DNA from: Serripes groenlandicus
Taxonomy: Eukaryota; Mollusca; Bivalvia; Cardiida; Cardiidae
DNA length: 64,000 nt
Reading direction: 5' to 3'
Assembly: GCA_031761405.1 (NCBI GenBank)
Contig: JASEVX010000001.1
Coordinates: 108,853,403-108,917,402 of the forward strand
Below, piece after piece: positions 34,586-43,776 of this stretch. The position numbers and the translations under genes are program-made. How positions within the stretch are numbered: the first letter of the stretch is position 1; the number at the start of each line of letters is the position of its first letter. Under the pieces are notes generated by a model. That model was not told where the DNA came from, did no database searches, and worked only from the letters and a program-made list of their open reading frames with translations.

Positions 34586-35692
34586 CTATACAAGCACTGA
34601 TGAATCATAAACATTGCACTTCACTGGTTTACAGTAATATTTGGCAAAAGTAAGTTCACTTGCCCAACCAGCTACTTTCATTATTTCTTGAATTGGAACT
34701 CCTGCTGCTTTGGCCTTAGACGATGAAGCTCCTCTGATACTATGAGAGGTGAATTTCTTAATGTCAATTCCGGAATTAAACATAACTTGTTTAAGCCATC
34801 TACTTACAGTGCTAGAAGACACACACTTATATGGTTTTACATAGCTTATAAGCAATCTTCGCTCAGTTTCCCTGATACCTTCAGTTCGAGCTAAATACAT
34901 TTCTAATGTATAATAAACACAAATCCTCCTGTCTGGAGAGTATTTTCTGAGTGCTAATACTGGATTAGGTCTACCCCTTTTAGATTGCTTAAGCAATTCG
35001 CAATAATGTAATATATACATACATGGATCTTTCTTAAGATCCGTTAAAGTCAATAAACTTAAAGAATGAGCTTGACTTGCCTGAGTCAAAGCTATAAGCA
35101 TTACAAGTTTGTATGTTAGAAGTTTCAATGGCAATCCCTCAGTTGGTGACAAAGACTGTAGGTAAGACAGAACTTTAGAAACATCCCATGTCTCACTATA
35201 TTTAGATTTTGGTGGACATAAATTAAAAACACCAGTCATATATCTAATAACTAAAGGATGAGATCCTGCTGAAAATCCATCTGAAGTTACACACATGGAT
35301 GAAAGGGCACTACGTGCTGTATTCAATGTATCATACTTATATCCGCAGTTAAAATGTTCAGTAAGGAATTCAATAACGTTGTTTACAGACACTTGAAATG
35401 AATTAATTTGCCTTTTACCACAGAAGACCAACCATCTGTTGATGTAAGTGGAATATTGCTTCTTGGTGGATTTTCTCCATGATGCCATAATGATGTCTGT
35501 AGACTTTTTCGAAATTCCTCTGCTTTCAAAGGATCTCCTGACAAACGACATACCATCAACTGTAGTTTGTTTGTTAGTGGATGAATTTTCTGTGTTTGAC
35601 AAATGGAGAGAATACCCGGCTTCACTTTGATTTTCAATGGAAAGTCTATTAACATCTCCTGAATCACGGGGTACCAGTTCTGTGTTACCCAC
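34586..35692 (-). CDS. DIRS tyrosine recombinase
   Basis: This 368-codon ORF is the site-specific recombinase that integrates the circular DNA intermediate. The core starts near W-R-K-S-T-K-K-Q-Y; residues near the C-terminus show H-S-I-R-G-A-S-S-S (box II His and Arg), then G-W-A-S and F-A-K-Y-Y with the presumed nucleophile tyrosine. The box I site reads A-L-T-Q-A-S-Q-A-H-S-L, with glutamine (CAA) where family members carry arginine; one CGA-to-CAA change would explain it. The N-terminal 100 codons overlap the preceding ORF in another frame, as is usual for DIRS. The true start is unclear. Confidence 0.85.
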   Translation of the reverse strand: MGNTELVPRDSGDVNRLSIENQSEAGYSLHLSNTENSSTNKQTTVDGMSFVRRSFESRGISKKSTDIIMASWRKSTKKQYSTYINRWLVFCGKRQINSFQVSVNNVIEFLTEHFNCGYKYDTLNTARSALSSMCVTSDGFSAGSHPLVIRYMTGVFNLCPPKSKYSETWDVSKVLSYLQSLSPTEGLPLKLLTYKLVMLIALTQASQAHSLSLLTLTDLKKDPCMYILHYCELLKQSKRGRPNPVLALRKYSPDRRICVYYTLEMYLARTEGIRETERRLLISYVKPYKCVSSSTVSRWLKQVMFNSGIDIKKFTSHSIRGASSSKAKAAGVPIQEIMKVAGWASELTFAKYYCKPVKCNVYDSSVLV

Positions 35693-37425
35693 AGTGGTGT
35701 CACCAACACCATCTCTGCTCTGTCCTCCCTCAACTTGTGTACAGTTTTGCCAATAAGGCTGAAAGGAGGAAATGCATATATTAGACTATACAAAGACCAA
35801 TGAAGTGAAAATGCATTAATTGCTTCAGCTTCAGGATCTGGTTTCCATGAAATATAACGTTCACACTTTTTATTCAACCTTGAAGCATAAATGTCAATCT
35901 CTGGTTTACCAAATGTATGTACATGTACTATCTTATCAAAGATTGGTCTACAAATGGACCACTCTACATTTTCATTGAAATGTCTTGATCCGAAGTCAGC
36001 TTTATTGTCTTTGCCTGGAACATGTATTGCAGACAACCAGATGTGTTTCTCTATACAAAACATCCAAATATCTCTAGCAATGGTGTTGCAACTTTCAGAC
36101 TTTAAACCACCCATGTTATTTATATAACACATTGCACAGGTATTGTCTGTTGCAATTTGAACATTTATATTTCCACGGTCAATACAAAAAGACCTAACTG
36201 CATGTGAAATAGCAAGAATTTCTAGAGAATTAATATGGTGAATTGACTCTTGGTCATTCCAACGACCTCCAATAGTTATGTCATTACATACAGCACCCCA
36301 GCCATCTAGGCTTGCATCTGTAGTAATAACAAAAGCTGGACTACTATGGTTAATATGCCTTTTTTGTATTGGCAACTGATCAATCCACCATTTCAACTCT
36401 GCTTTCATTTCACCTGAGATAGTCATATATGCTTTGAAATTACCCTTACTGTATTTCAGGGCTTCTATCTTTCCTTTTTCTAGGCATCTATAGAATAGAG
36501 GCCCATATTCTACAGCCGAAAACGATGAAACCATAAGACCTATTATTCTGGCTACATGCTGAATCTTGGCATAATGCTCTACATATAGGCTTCTGCATTC
36601 CGATGTAATATTCAATATTTTGGATTCAGGCAGGGTCACAATCATTTTCTCTGAATCTATATCATTTCCAAGAAACGTGATTTTTGTTGACGGAATTAAA
36701 ACCGACTTAGTCGGGTGAATAATAAATCCCACATCTTCCATCAATCCTACTGTGTCAGAAACATTTTCTTCACATTCATTATAAGAATCACCCAAAAGAA
36801 TTGAGTCATCAATATAGCCTGAATTAACATGTCCCATCATACGCAAAGATGCATATACTGGTTTCATCAATTTTGTGAACATTCTGGGGGCACAAGATAT
36901 ACCATTAGGTAAACAAACATACTGGTAGATTTTACTTAAATGCTCAAATCTAAGCTTAATTTGATGTTCTTCAGCAATAGGTACAGAGTAATAAGCATGC
37001 CTTAAATCTACAGAGGCAAAATATACATTTGGCTTAACTAATTTTAAGGCTGATTCAAATGTGTCCATCTTGAAATGATGATAAGCAATGCTCTTATTAA
37101 CCTCTTTCAAATTTAAAATCATTCTGTATTCTCCATTCTTTTTTCTAATGAGGAAAATTGGAGAAATAAATTCATCAGGGTGGTGTTGTACCTCAATGAT
37201 AATTTTCATTTCAATCATTTTTTGTATTTCAAGATGAACAATTTTTGCTTCTTCTTCATTGAAATGATTACGAAAACATCTATGATTGACAGGATTAGAA
37301 CCCTGAATGAATTCAATATGTAGATGTCTAACAATATCTAAAATATTATCATCTGAAGTTATTTTTCTCCAATTTTCTACAAATGTTTTTAATCTACCAG
37401 CAGTGAAATTTTCACTCACCTTTAG
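35383..37425 (-). CDS. DIRS pol: reverse transcriptase, RNase H, methyltransferase-like domain
   Basis: This is an open frame of about 680 codons. RT: L-N-L-K-E-V-N-K, then V-D-L-R-H-A-Y-Y-S-V-P-I (first Asp) and G-Y-I-D-D-S (catalytic pair). RNase H: T-T-D-A-S-L-D-G-W-G, N-S-L-E-I-L, A-T-D-N-T and K-A-D-F-G-S-R. A DAM-like region follows (P-E-I-D-I-Y-A-S-R, W-K-P-D-P-E-A, A-F-P-P-F). All recognisable catalytic residues are intact. No ATG lies near the start: the frame opens upstream inside the gag C-terminus, in the -1 frame, so expression probably needs frameshifting or reinitiation. Confidence 0.9.
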   Translation of the reverse strand, partial: LKVSENFTAGRLKTFVENWRKITSDDNILDIVRHLHIEFIQGSNPVNHRCFRNHFNEEEAKIVHLEIQKMIEMKIIIEVQHHPDEFISPIFLIRKKNGEYRMILNLKEVNKSIAYHHFKMDTFESALKLVKPNVYFASVDLRHAYYSVPIAEEHQIKLRFEHLSKIYQYVCLPNGISCAPRMFTKLMKPVYASLRMMGHVNSGYIDDSILLGDSYNECEENVSDTVGLMEDVGFIIHPTKSVLIPSTKITFLGNDIDSEKMIVTLPESKILNITSECRSLYVEHYAKIQHVARIIGLMVSSFSAVEYGPLFYRCLEKGKIEALKYSKGNFKAYMTISGEMKAELKWWIDQLPIQKRHINHSSPAFVITTDASLDGWGAVCNDITIGGRWNDQESIHHINSLEILAISHAVRSFCIDRGNINVQIATDNTCAMCYINNMGGLKSESCNTIARDIWMFCIEKHIWLSAIHVPGKDNKADFGSRHFNENVEWSICRPIFDKIVHVHTFGKPEIDIYASRLNKKCERYISWKPDPEAEAINAFSLHWSLYSLIYAFPPFSLIGKTVHKLREDRAEMVLVTPLWVTQNWYPVIQEMLIDFPLKIKVKPGILSICQTQKIHPLTNKLQLMVCRLSGDPLKAEEFRKSLQTSLWHHGENPPRSNIPLTSTDGWSSVVKGKLIHFKCL

Positions 37426-38504
37426 AATTGTTTCTTGTACCCCCCTCTGGGGTTTTTTGACTGGACTGTATTAAGTTCAGCTGGGCGTACGTAATTGCCA
37501 CGCCCTCTTCCTGTGCCTCTTGAGGGTCCACGACGACCACCTCTCTTTCTAAAGTAGCCTCTACTCTGAGGTTGCTGGCTCCGACCAATATCTTTCCCCA
37601 GCTTACTCATGTCTTGAATGTCTCGAACATTCTTGTTAATATCATCACCGTATAAGTTGTCTGTGTACGGTTGAGAAGCAGAAGTCAATGGATAAAACCT
37701 TGGGTCAAGGTCTGAACGGTGACTCTCTTTACGTTTGTTGTTGATCAATTTATTCATTTGACCTAAAAGAGCCATAGAGTTTGTTCCCCATTCCAAAGAC
37801 TGAGAATCAATATTTGAACTTTCCTTGTCTAGAATTTTAGAGAAGTTAGATGCTGCTTTCACAAGAATGTTCTGAATGGCTTGAAACTTAACATCCTCTG
37901 ATTGTGTTTGAGGCTTAAGCAGTCGCCAAATACAAGTGTTCACCTTTGTTTTCACCAATGCCTCACAATTTACTGGGCGATGAATATCTTTCAACATGTC
38001 ATTTAATATGTCATCAGAAACACCATTTCTGAAGGATGTATTTATGAAACTCGCTAGACTTTCATTAATTTCCGAGTCACATTTTTCTACACATTGATAC
38101 CTGTCGCACAGGTCTTTGAAAATATCATTTTCACCACAGTGTCTCTTGGGTGGGGTTACACAAATGGACTCGTCATCTGTTTCAGGCATTTGATTCTCAG
38201 AATCATAGTCATATTCTTCAGAATGATACAAATCGTCCACACGCTTAGCAAGCGACTCTAATTTAGTTCCCTGTTTGGTTATGTTACCATTCATTTCTTT
38301 CAGAACTAGCAATACCTCTTTGTTCAAATTTCCCGCTGCTGCTGTTTTTGCAGGAACTGTCTTTGAAATAGGTTTTGAAGATTTTCGGCCCTCGGCCAAT
38401 GTACCAGGGTTTGAACCGACTGGTTCCGAAACAAGACAATTGTTTCCATCGGCTTTAACAGCCTCTTTACTTGCTTTCTTTGCTTGGACTAACGCGTCCG
38501 CCAT
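37422..38504 (-). CDS. DIRS gag-like protein
   Basis: The 360-residue ORF starts M-A-D-A-L-V-Q-A-K. It has a predicted coiled-coil-like stretch (V-L-L-V-L-K-E-M-N-G-N-I ... L-A-K-R-V-D-D-L-Y), an acidic middle and a basic RGG-rich tail (K-R-G-G-R-R-G-P-S-R-G-T-G-R-G-R-G), fitting RNA binding. A related N-terminal fragment lies at 60400-60521. No zinc knuckle. An A-AAA-AAC heptamer occurs in the zero frame 36 nt before its stop. Confidence 0.8.
   Translation of the reverse strand: MADALVQAKKASKEAVKADGNNCLVSEPVGSNPGTLAEGRKSSKPISKTVPAKTAAAGNLNKEVLLVLKEMNGNITKQGTKLESLAKRVDDLYHSEEYDYDSENQMPETDDESICVTPPKRHCGENDIFKDLCDRYQCVEKCDSEINESLASFINTSFRNGVSDDILNDMLKDIHRPVNCEALVKTKVNTCIWRLLKPQTQSEDVKFQAIQNILVKAASNFSKILDKESSNIDSQSLEWGTNSMALLGQMNKLINNKRKESHRSDLDPRFYPLTSASQPYTDNLYGDDINKNVRDIQDMSKLGKDIGRSQQPQSRGYFRKRGGRRGPSRGTGRGRGNYVRPAELNTVQSKNPRGGYKKQF
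37452..37458 (-). promoter_or_regulatory. Candidate -1 ribosomal frameshift site (A AAA AAC)
   Basis: The gag frame reads TCA AAA AAC CCC. Slipping back one base enters the pol frame, which stays open through the gag stop into RT. The heptamer matches the classic X-XXY-YYZ form. A downstream G-rich/C-rich stretch could form structure; not tested. Confidence 0.5.
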
Positions 38505-38835
38505 CTTGTTGTAAACACCACGTGTTAACGAAAAAATTTATCTCAATTTATTTCTGTCTCACAGAAACCAACAACCTGAATATTTATTTGCATTAATTTA
38601 AATTAACCAAGCAAAATAAAGTTTTTTCAATCAAGTTGAAAGAGTTAACGTCGATAAACGACTATGATAACTACGTTATTAAATTTTCACGCTTAGAGAT
38701 TATTTAACCTCGTTCTCTGAGCAAACCACGTCTGCACAGCTCGGTATATTAAAGCGCACTGATATTCTCGGTCAAGGTGCTCGCACATCTCATTTGAGAC
38801 CGACAGTTTGTATGACGTAATAGAATTAAGCCTAA

Positions 38836-38914
38836 AAATCTATTCCATGAATTTTATGTCCGGATCACAAATTTTCCGGATAAACAGTGTCCGGTTTAAT
38901 GAGGTTTGACTGTA
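38836..38914 (-). mobile_element. Tigger/pogo-like terminus next to the DIRS element
   Basis: In reverse it starts cagtcaaacctcattaaacc then ggacac and atccgga, a terminus style typical of Tigger/pogo elements (from memory). Its other side, around 34040-34141, also has tccgga blocks, suggesting the DIRS copy landed in a relic. Confidence 0.35.
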
Positions 38915-39135
38915 TATAGGTGAAGCATTATGAAAAAGGGTTTGCTTGTTGAAAAGTAGTTTAATAATTTTCTGGCTGTGATTTTTAGTGGTTTCTTTAT
39001 ACACATACCAGCAAACTTAACTGTATTCTTGAACAATGAAATGATATTATGTTATATAGAGAGATGAAAACTTGTAGGAAAAGTGACCAATTACTATTTC
39101 ATCTTTTTTGACAAACTGTATGTTTTGTTTTTCAG

Positions 39136-39348
39136 TGTGTCCTGTATCACTTGAGCTACAACCATTGCCCCCAGATGAGATTATGTGCCATGTTGTTGAT
39201 TACTGTACAGGCATACAGTGTTGTGTATTTGTTAGTAAGCTAAGGAAACATATTCAAGTAGAATTTGATCTCAATGGTTGTGAGTTTAAACTGCAGATGG
39301 GAATTGAGAAATACAAGGATAGTATAGAGCTTATAAACTATCCTTGGG
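39136..39348 (+). CDS. Exon A5 (module 5, canonical Cys domain)
   Basis: The acceptor is tttcag and the donor gtgagt; phase 1 to 1. Six cysteines: V-C-P-V, I-M-C-H, Y-C-T-G-I-Q-C-C-V and N-G-C-E-F, closing N-Y-P-W-G. A diverged MITE left end follows about 15-20 bp after the donor. Confidence 0.9.
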
Positions 39349-39361
39349 GTGAGTACATTCT

Positions 39362-39588
39362 ATTCACATTCATTTCTCAAATACAACAATTCTACAGCAA
39401 CAACTTTGAAATCATTTACAAAAAATATGACAAAGATCTTTAAATCCATATAGAAATATTTAATGGAGTTGAAAACATTGTGGCAAATGGAGAAATTGCT
39501 CATTAATTTCTCCTTTTGCCACAATGTTTTCCAAAGCTTTTTACTTCAGAGGTGTTAGAAAGTGTCTATATGTTGGAAAGGGGATTAA
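39362..39588 (+). mobile_element. TTAA MITE, forward, in A5-B5 intron
   Basis: The left end is degraded (catttctcaaatacaacaat) but starts about 15-20 bp after the A5 donor; centre gagaaattgctcattaattt and right end ctatatgttggaaagg are clear. Confidence 0.65.
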
Positions 39589-39832
39589 CACAATATCACT
39601 TAGGATGTTGAATATTGTGTTGGTGTGTAAAGGTTCCACTATCAGGGGAAATGTTATGAATTCCTTTCAAATGAACACAGGAAGTATCCTTATATATAAT
39701 TTAATTCTCAAGACTGAACAAAAAGTAAACTGGACTTTGATGTATATTTATTCATTTTTACTATCAAATGGTATGAAAATGAACAATGTCTTAAGAAAGA
39801 CTGAAAACATGATGTATTTTTATTTTTTATAG

Positions 39833-39875
39833 GTGAACACGGTCGTTTTTATCTTGGTGGAACATTCAGACTAGA
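39833..39875 (+). CDS. Exon B5 (module 5 linker)
   Basis: This 43-nt exon lies between tatag and gtaagt, phase 1 to 2: G-E-H-G-R-F-Y-L-G-G-T-F-R-L, with the split codon completed by C5. Confidence 0.75.
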
Positions 39876-40058
39876 GTAAGTATTTCTCTTTTAATCTTTG
39901 TTGATTGCCAGTATGATTTTTAAAGATTTAATTTAGTTTTTTTCCTGTCATTTACTGGAGATTAAATATCCGTAAAATTGATTGTCAGTGCTTAAATGGA
40001 TGGAATTCGAAGACGTAAATTTCATCAGAATGTCATTCTTGCTTACTTTTTTTGTTCT

Positions 40059-40286
40059 TTAAACCTTTCCCACATGTAAACGCTTGCTGACGCCTTTGCA
40101 GCAGACGTCTCTTGAAAACATGTTGCCAAAAGGAGAAATTGCTCAAAACAAGCAATTTCTCCAATTGCCAAAATGTTTTCAACTTTTACAGTTGTTGTAC
40201 CTCTATTTATAGAGATTTTCTGGGTGTTTGTGAACATGCCTTCAAAGTCGTTTGCTGCAAGTTTGCTGTATGTGGGAAAGGGTTAA
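40059..40286 (-). mobile_element. TTAA MITE, full reverse copy
   Basis: The centre gaaattgctcaaaacaagca is followed by atttc; the ends are ttaaacctttcccacatgt and gtatgtgggaaagggttaa. Confidence 0.8.
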
Positions 40287-41052
40287 TGCATGTCATGTAT
40301 GACAAGAAAGCAATATAGTATACAGTACCATAAATAAAGAACTTGTTGAACAAGGTTTTCATTGTATCTGGCCGTTTGAAATGAAGCATCAGTGAATGTT
40401 TAGGTCACTGGGGCAAAGGTCAAAAAGCATGTGTCTTTAACCTTTTGTTACTTGACTACTTTTAAATATGAAATTTATTAAGTTGACTTCTTTTGAAACT
40501 TAAGAAGAAAGAATTGTAAAAATTTGAAACATTGGAAGTATTTTTTTGGAATACTGTTTGAAAACATTGTGGGATGAAAAGAAATTGCTTTTCCCAGTTT
40601 AGAAGTGTTGTCCAAATATTTTGATATGTTGTCCTTGCAGGGTACCAAAAGTTATCTGCATAAGGGATGGGTTAAAGAAATTATCCCAACTGGTTCACCT
40701 GCTGATTTGTTTAAAAATAGTGACTTCTATTTATTTTGTGGTCATAAGTTTGTCAGAGTCACAGGGATAAATTAATTGTAAAAAGAAATCCTTGAATATT
40801 TCCTGTCAGTCTTGTCCTCATACGATCCTCGTTTGATGGAGACTTGCTGATATCGAGAGACAAATGTATCATCATGTCAACTAACTTGTTTCAATAATTG
40901 ACCTTGACATAATACCTTTTGTAGATGTCTCCTTTGACAACTACTGTAGAAAAAACTCAAACATGTACATTTAATCTCGAATAATAAAGATATAGTTCTG
41001 ATGCATTGTTCAAAACATTTTGAGAGAAAATTGCCTTTATCAGGAAAAGGGT
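40287..41052. other. Intron sequence, nothing recognised
   Basis: No exon or strong repeat; a faint MITE-like trace (gaaaacattgtgggatgaaa) occurs near 40560. Confidence 0.4.
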
Positions 41053-41272
41053 TTAACCCTTTCCCTCATATAGATGCTTTCTGACGCCTCTGCAGCAGAC
41101 GGCTATTTGAAAACATATTGACAAAAGAAGAAATTGCACAAAACGTGCAATTTCTCCTTTTGCCACAATGTTTTCCACAGGTTATCCATTCAATTATAGA
41201 GATTTTCTACTTTTTGACAAAATATGTTCAAAGTCGTCTGCTGCAGAATTGCCGTATAAGGGAAAGGGTTAA
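41053..41272 (-). mobile_element. TTAA MITE, full reverse copy
   Basis: Both TTAA ends are intact; centre attgcacaaaacgtgcaatt. It closely matches the copies at 55849, 15763 and 61211, a younger-looking subgroup with cctcatatagacgctttctg. Confidence 0.82.
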
Positions 41273-41329
41273 GGTTTATAAACTGTTGAATTGAATTTTT
41301 TTTAATATGAATTTAAATATGTCTTACAG

Positions 41330-41490
41330 TTATGTGTTAGTCAATCTAGCAAGTACCAAGCAGTTTCTTGTGAATGTGAATGTCAGTGTATGTATGGAAG
41401 AGACAGAATGTTTGACAACGATTCCTGTCTTGAAAGATGTGTATCTACCCAAACCAGTGTGTGACTTTAACACAGAGATAAAATTACCAA
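41330..41490 (+). CDS. Exon C5 (module 5)
   Basis: The acceptor is cttacag and the donor gtgagt; phase 2 to 1. It has N-V-S-V-C-M-E-E-T-E-C and L-P-K-P-V-C-D-F, a canonical C exon. Confidence 0.88.
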
Positions 41491-41504
41491 GTGAGTTGAA
41501 TATA

Positions 41505-41612
41505 ACAATTTATCCCTTTTCCACCTTCAGATGCTGCCTGATTCCTCTACAGCAGACGACTTTTGATAACAGTGCGGCCATTGTAGAAATTGCTCATAAT
41601 AATTATAATTTT
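41505..41612 (-). mobile_element. TTAA MITE, left half, reverse
   Basis: ttatcccttttccaccttca starts about 14 bp after the C5 donor; box ctctacagcagacgac. Confidence 0.6.
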
Positions 41613-41678
41613 CTTATATGTAATATAACGCTCTTATACTTAAAGTAATGTAAGCACACATAATAGGATGTCTTATAC

Positions 41679-41905
41679 TTAACCCTTTCCCACATACAAC
41701 AAATCTGTAGCAGACGACTTTAAAGACATCTTAACCAAAAATGTAAAAAATCTCCACTTGTGACAGTGTAATTATTAAATAGAGTTGAAAACATTGTGGC
41801 AAATGGTGAAATTGCTCATCATGAGCAATTTCAACTTTGCCATCATGTTTTCAAAAGTCGCTGCTGCAGATGCATCTGAAGTGTCTACAGGTGAGAAAGG
41901 GTTAA
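41679..41905 (+). mobile_element. TTAA MITE, full forward copy
   Basis: Near-perfect ends and a perfect central hairpin gaaattgctcatcatgagca. Confidence 0.82.
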
Positions 41906-42270
41906 TGTAATGTTCTTATTCTAAATATAATTTTCTTATATTAATAAAATTATTGCAGATGATTGGGACTAGTGATTTGCCCAAATGTTACTATCTGGAA
42001 AAAATGGTTGTCCAAAGATTCCTAGGCTACAAAATCTGGGCCTAAACATTCGTTAGCCAAAGCGACTGTACTTCACCAGTTTAAAGTAGAATGATTTAGC
42101 ACTAAACTGTTGTTTGATTCATGTAGTTGTTGATTTATTTCATAGATAATTATAGTAAAATGGACAAAATCCTAATTCTTGAATGAAATATTCTTTTTTC
42201 CCTTTCTTACAATTCTCTCACTCATTTAAGGTTATGTAACAAATTATAATATTAAATCAGAGGTTATTAG

Positions 42271-42494
42271 TTTGTTCCCAAATACAGCAAATCTGCAGCA
42301 GATGACTTTGAAGATGTCTTGCCAAAAATGTGAAAAAATGTCAATAAATGAGAGTTAAACAATTACAGAGTTGAAAACATTTTGGCAAAAGGAGAAATTG
42401 CTCAGTATGAGCAATTTCATCTTTTATCACAATGTTTTTAAAGGACGTCTGCTGCAGAGGCGTCAAAAAGCGCCTGTATGTGAGAGAGGGTTAA
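42271..42494 (+). mobile_element. TTAA MITE, forward copy
   Basis: Left end gttcccaaatacagcaaatc, right end gtatgtgagagagggttaa, centre attgctcagtatgagcaatt. Confidence 0.75.
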
Positions 42495-42721
42495 AGAAGG
42501 TAATATATTCAAGAAGCAATTTCTCTTTTTTCCAGAATGTCAAAAGTTCTTGAATGCAAATTCATCAAAGCAAGTCTACTTGCAGGAAAGGGTTTCAAAT
42601 TATCCTTTCTTTGCTTCAGTTATTTCCAAAATAAGTACAGTGACATTCCTATGAATTCACTTCATGCTTAGTTTTAACTCATTTTGAAACACAATCTATA
42701 CTTGAATTCCCTTTTTTGCAG

Positions 42722-42904
42722 ATTATACAACTATTGAAAACTGGGCTGTAGCAAATGCTCATGGAGCTGTTGCAGATGGTTTAGAACAGTATGTGATCCA
42801 GATGCTCTTTGACGAATTAGGAATATCTCCCTACCTGAAAACAGATGATGCATGCGTCAGAGGAACTGTACCATTTCTATACACAGAGACAGGCTGGAAT
42901 CAAG
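42722..42904 (+). CDS. Exon D5 (module 5)
   Basis: The acceptor is tttgcag and the donor gtaaac; phase 1 to 1. It encodes Y-T-T-I-E-N-W-A-V ... F-D-E-L-G-I-S-P-Y-L, then D-A-C-V, closing T-G-W-N-Q. Confidence 0.88.
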
Positions 42905-43003
42905 GTAAACTTATCATAATCTTATTTCAGCAAAGACTGTTGATCATTTTTTATCTGAATGTAGACAAAATTCACTGGATAATATAACTGCCTTAATGAG
43001 TAA

Positions 43004-43085
43004 TGTATTTCCCACATACAGACACTTTCTCACCCCTCTCCAGTAGATGACTTTTGAAAACATTGTGGTACTTCTTATTCTCCTA
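43004..43085 (-). mobile_element. TTAA MITE, left end, reverse
   Basis: tttcccacatacagacactt and tctccagtagatgac remain. Confidence 0.5.
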
Positions 43086-43238
43086 GTAGTACATATCTTT
43101 TTCCTCCGATATTTTCAAAGCAGGTAACTCTCATGCTCTTATAGGTAAACTTCTTTATTTCAAGTTAGTGGATTATAATGTTACATTGAATGATAACTCA
43201 TTCAACTAAGTGTTATTGATAAAACTTTTATACTTCAG

Positions 43239-43491
43239 AATGTCCAGTGGATATCATGGTACCACAGCTGCCAGGTGAAATATCCTGCCATATCACTGAA
43301 TATTGTACGGGTATTGAATGTTGCATTGATGCAGCAGTGGTTGACAGGGCGTTTCATTCTTATGTTCTTGTGGACATCTGTGACTTCAGAATGACAGTTG
43401 GGATAGAGAACTTTAGAATAGATATCCCTCTATTCAATTATGATTGGGGAAAGAATGAAACATTAACTCTGTATGGAGTAGTGAAAATTAG
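43239..43491 (+). CDS. Exon A6+B6 fused (module 6)
   Basis: The acceptor is cttcag and the donor gtagga; phase 1 to 2. The A domain (E-C-P-V, I-S-C-H, Y-C-T-G-I-E-C-C-I, D-I-C-D-F, N-Y-D-W-G) runs without an intron into a B segment, K-N-E-T-L-T-L-Y-G-V-V-K-I. The length equals A plus B exactly, and the intron is cleanly absent at the codon split after W. Confidence 0.9.
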
Positions 43492-43509
43492 GTAGGAAAT
43501 GTCTACTTT

Positions 43510-43776
43510 TTAGCTCAAGGTGAGTTATTGTGATAGCCTTTTGTCCGGCGTCTGGCAACATTTTCTCCTCAGTAACCAGTGGGTCAATTGGGATGAAACT
43601 TCACACAAAGCATCCTCTCAATGACCTCACCAGAATTCCTTCAAATCTTTTAGATCCATGCAGAATTCTGCTTTCCATGGCAACCAAACGAAAACAAAAT
43701 TAAATTCTTCTCCTCCCAAACTGGTTAGCCGGTTTTAAAATAAATGTACCTTGGATGACCCTCTATCAGATTCCTT
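43510..43776 (+). repeat. Dispersed repeat, 5' part (interrupted)
   Basis: It starts agctcaaggtgagttattgt and has the same units as 17938-19175. It breaks at 43776 and resumes at about 45395, so the two repeats between were inserted later. Confidence 0.7.

Larger units (their letters stand above)
34142..38826 (-). mobile_element. DIRS-type retrotransposon, nearly complete
   Basis: This 4.7-kb element on the minus strand has three long ORFs in the order gag, RT/RNase H/methyltransferase-like, tyrosine recombinase. Inverted terminal repeats lie at 34221-34259 and 38757-38794. The internal complementary region (34382-34498) joins the complements of both outer ends. Both ends carry AAT, the likely recombination core. 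There is no target-site duplication, as known for DIRS. It sits in the D4-A5 intron, antisense to the host gene. Confidence 0.9.
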
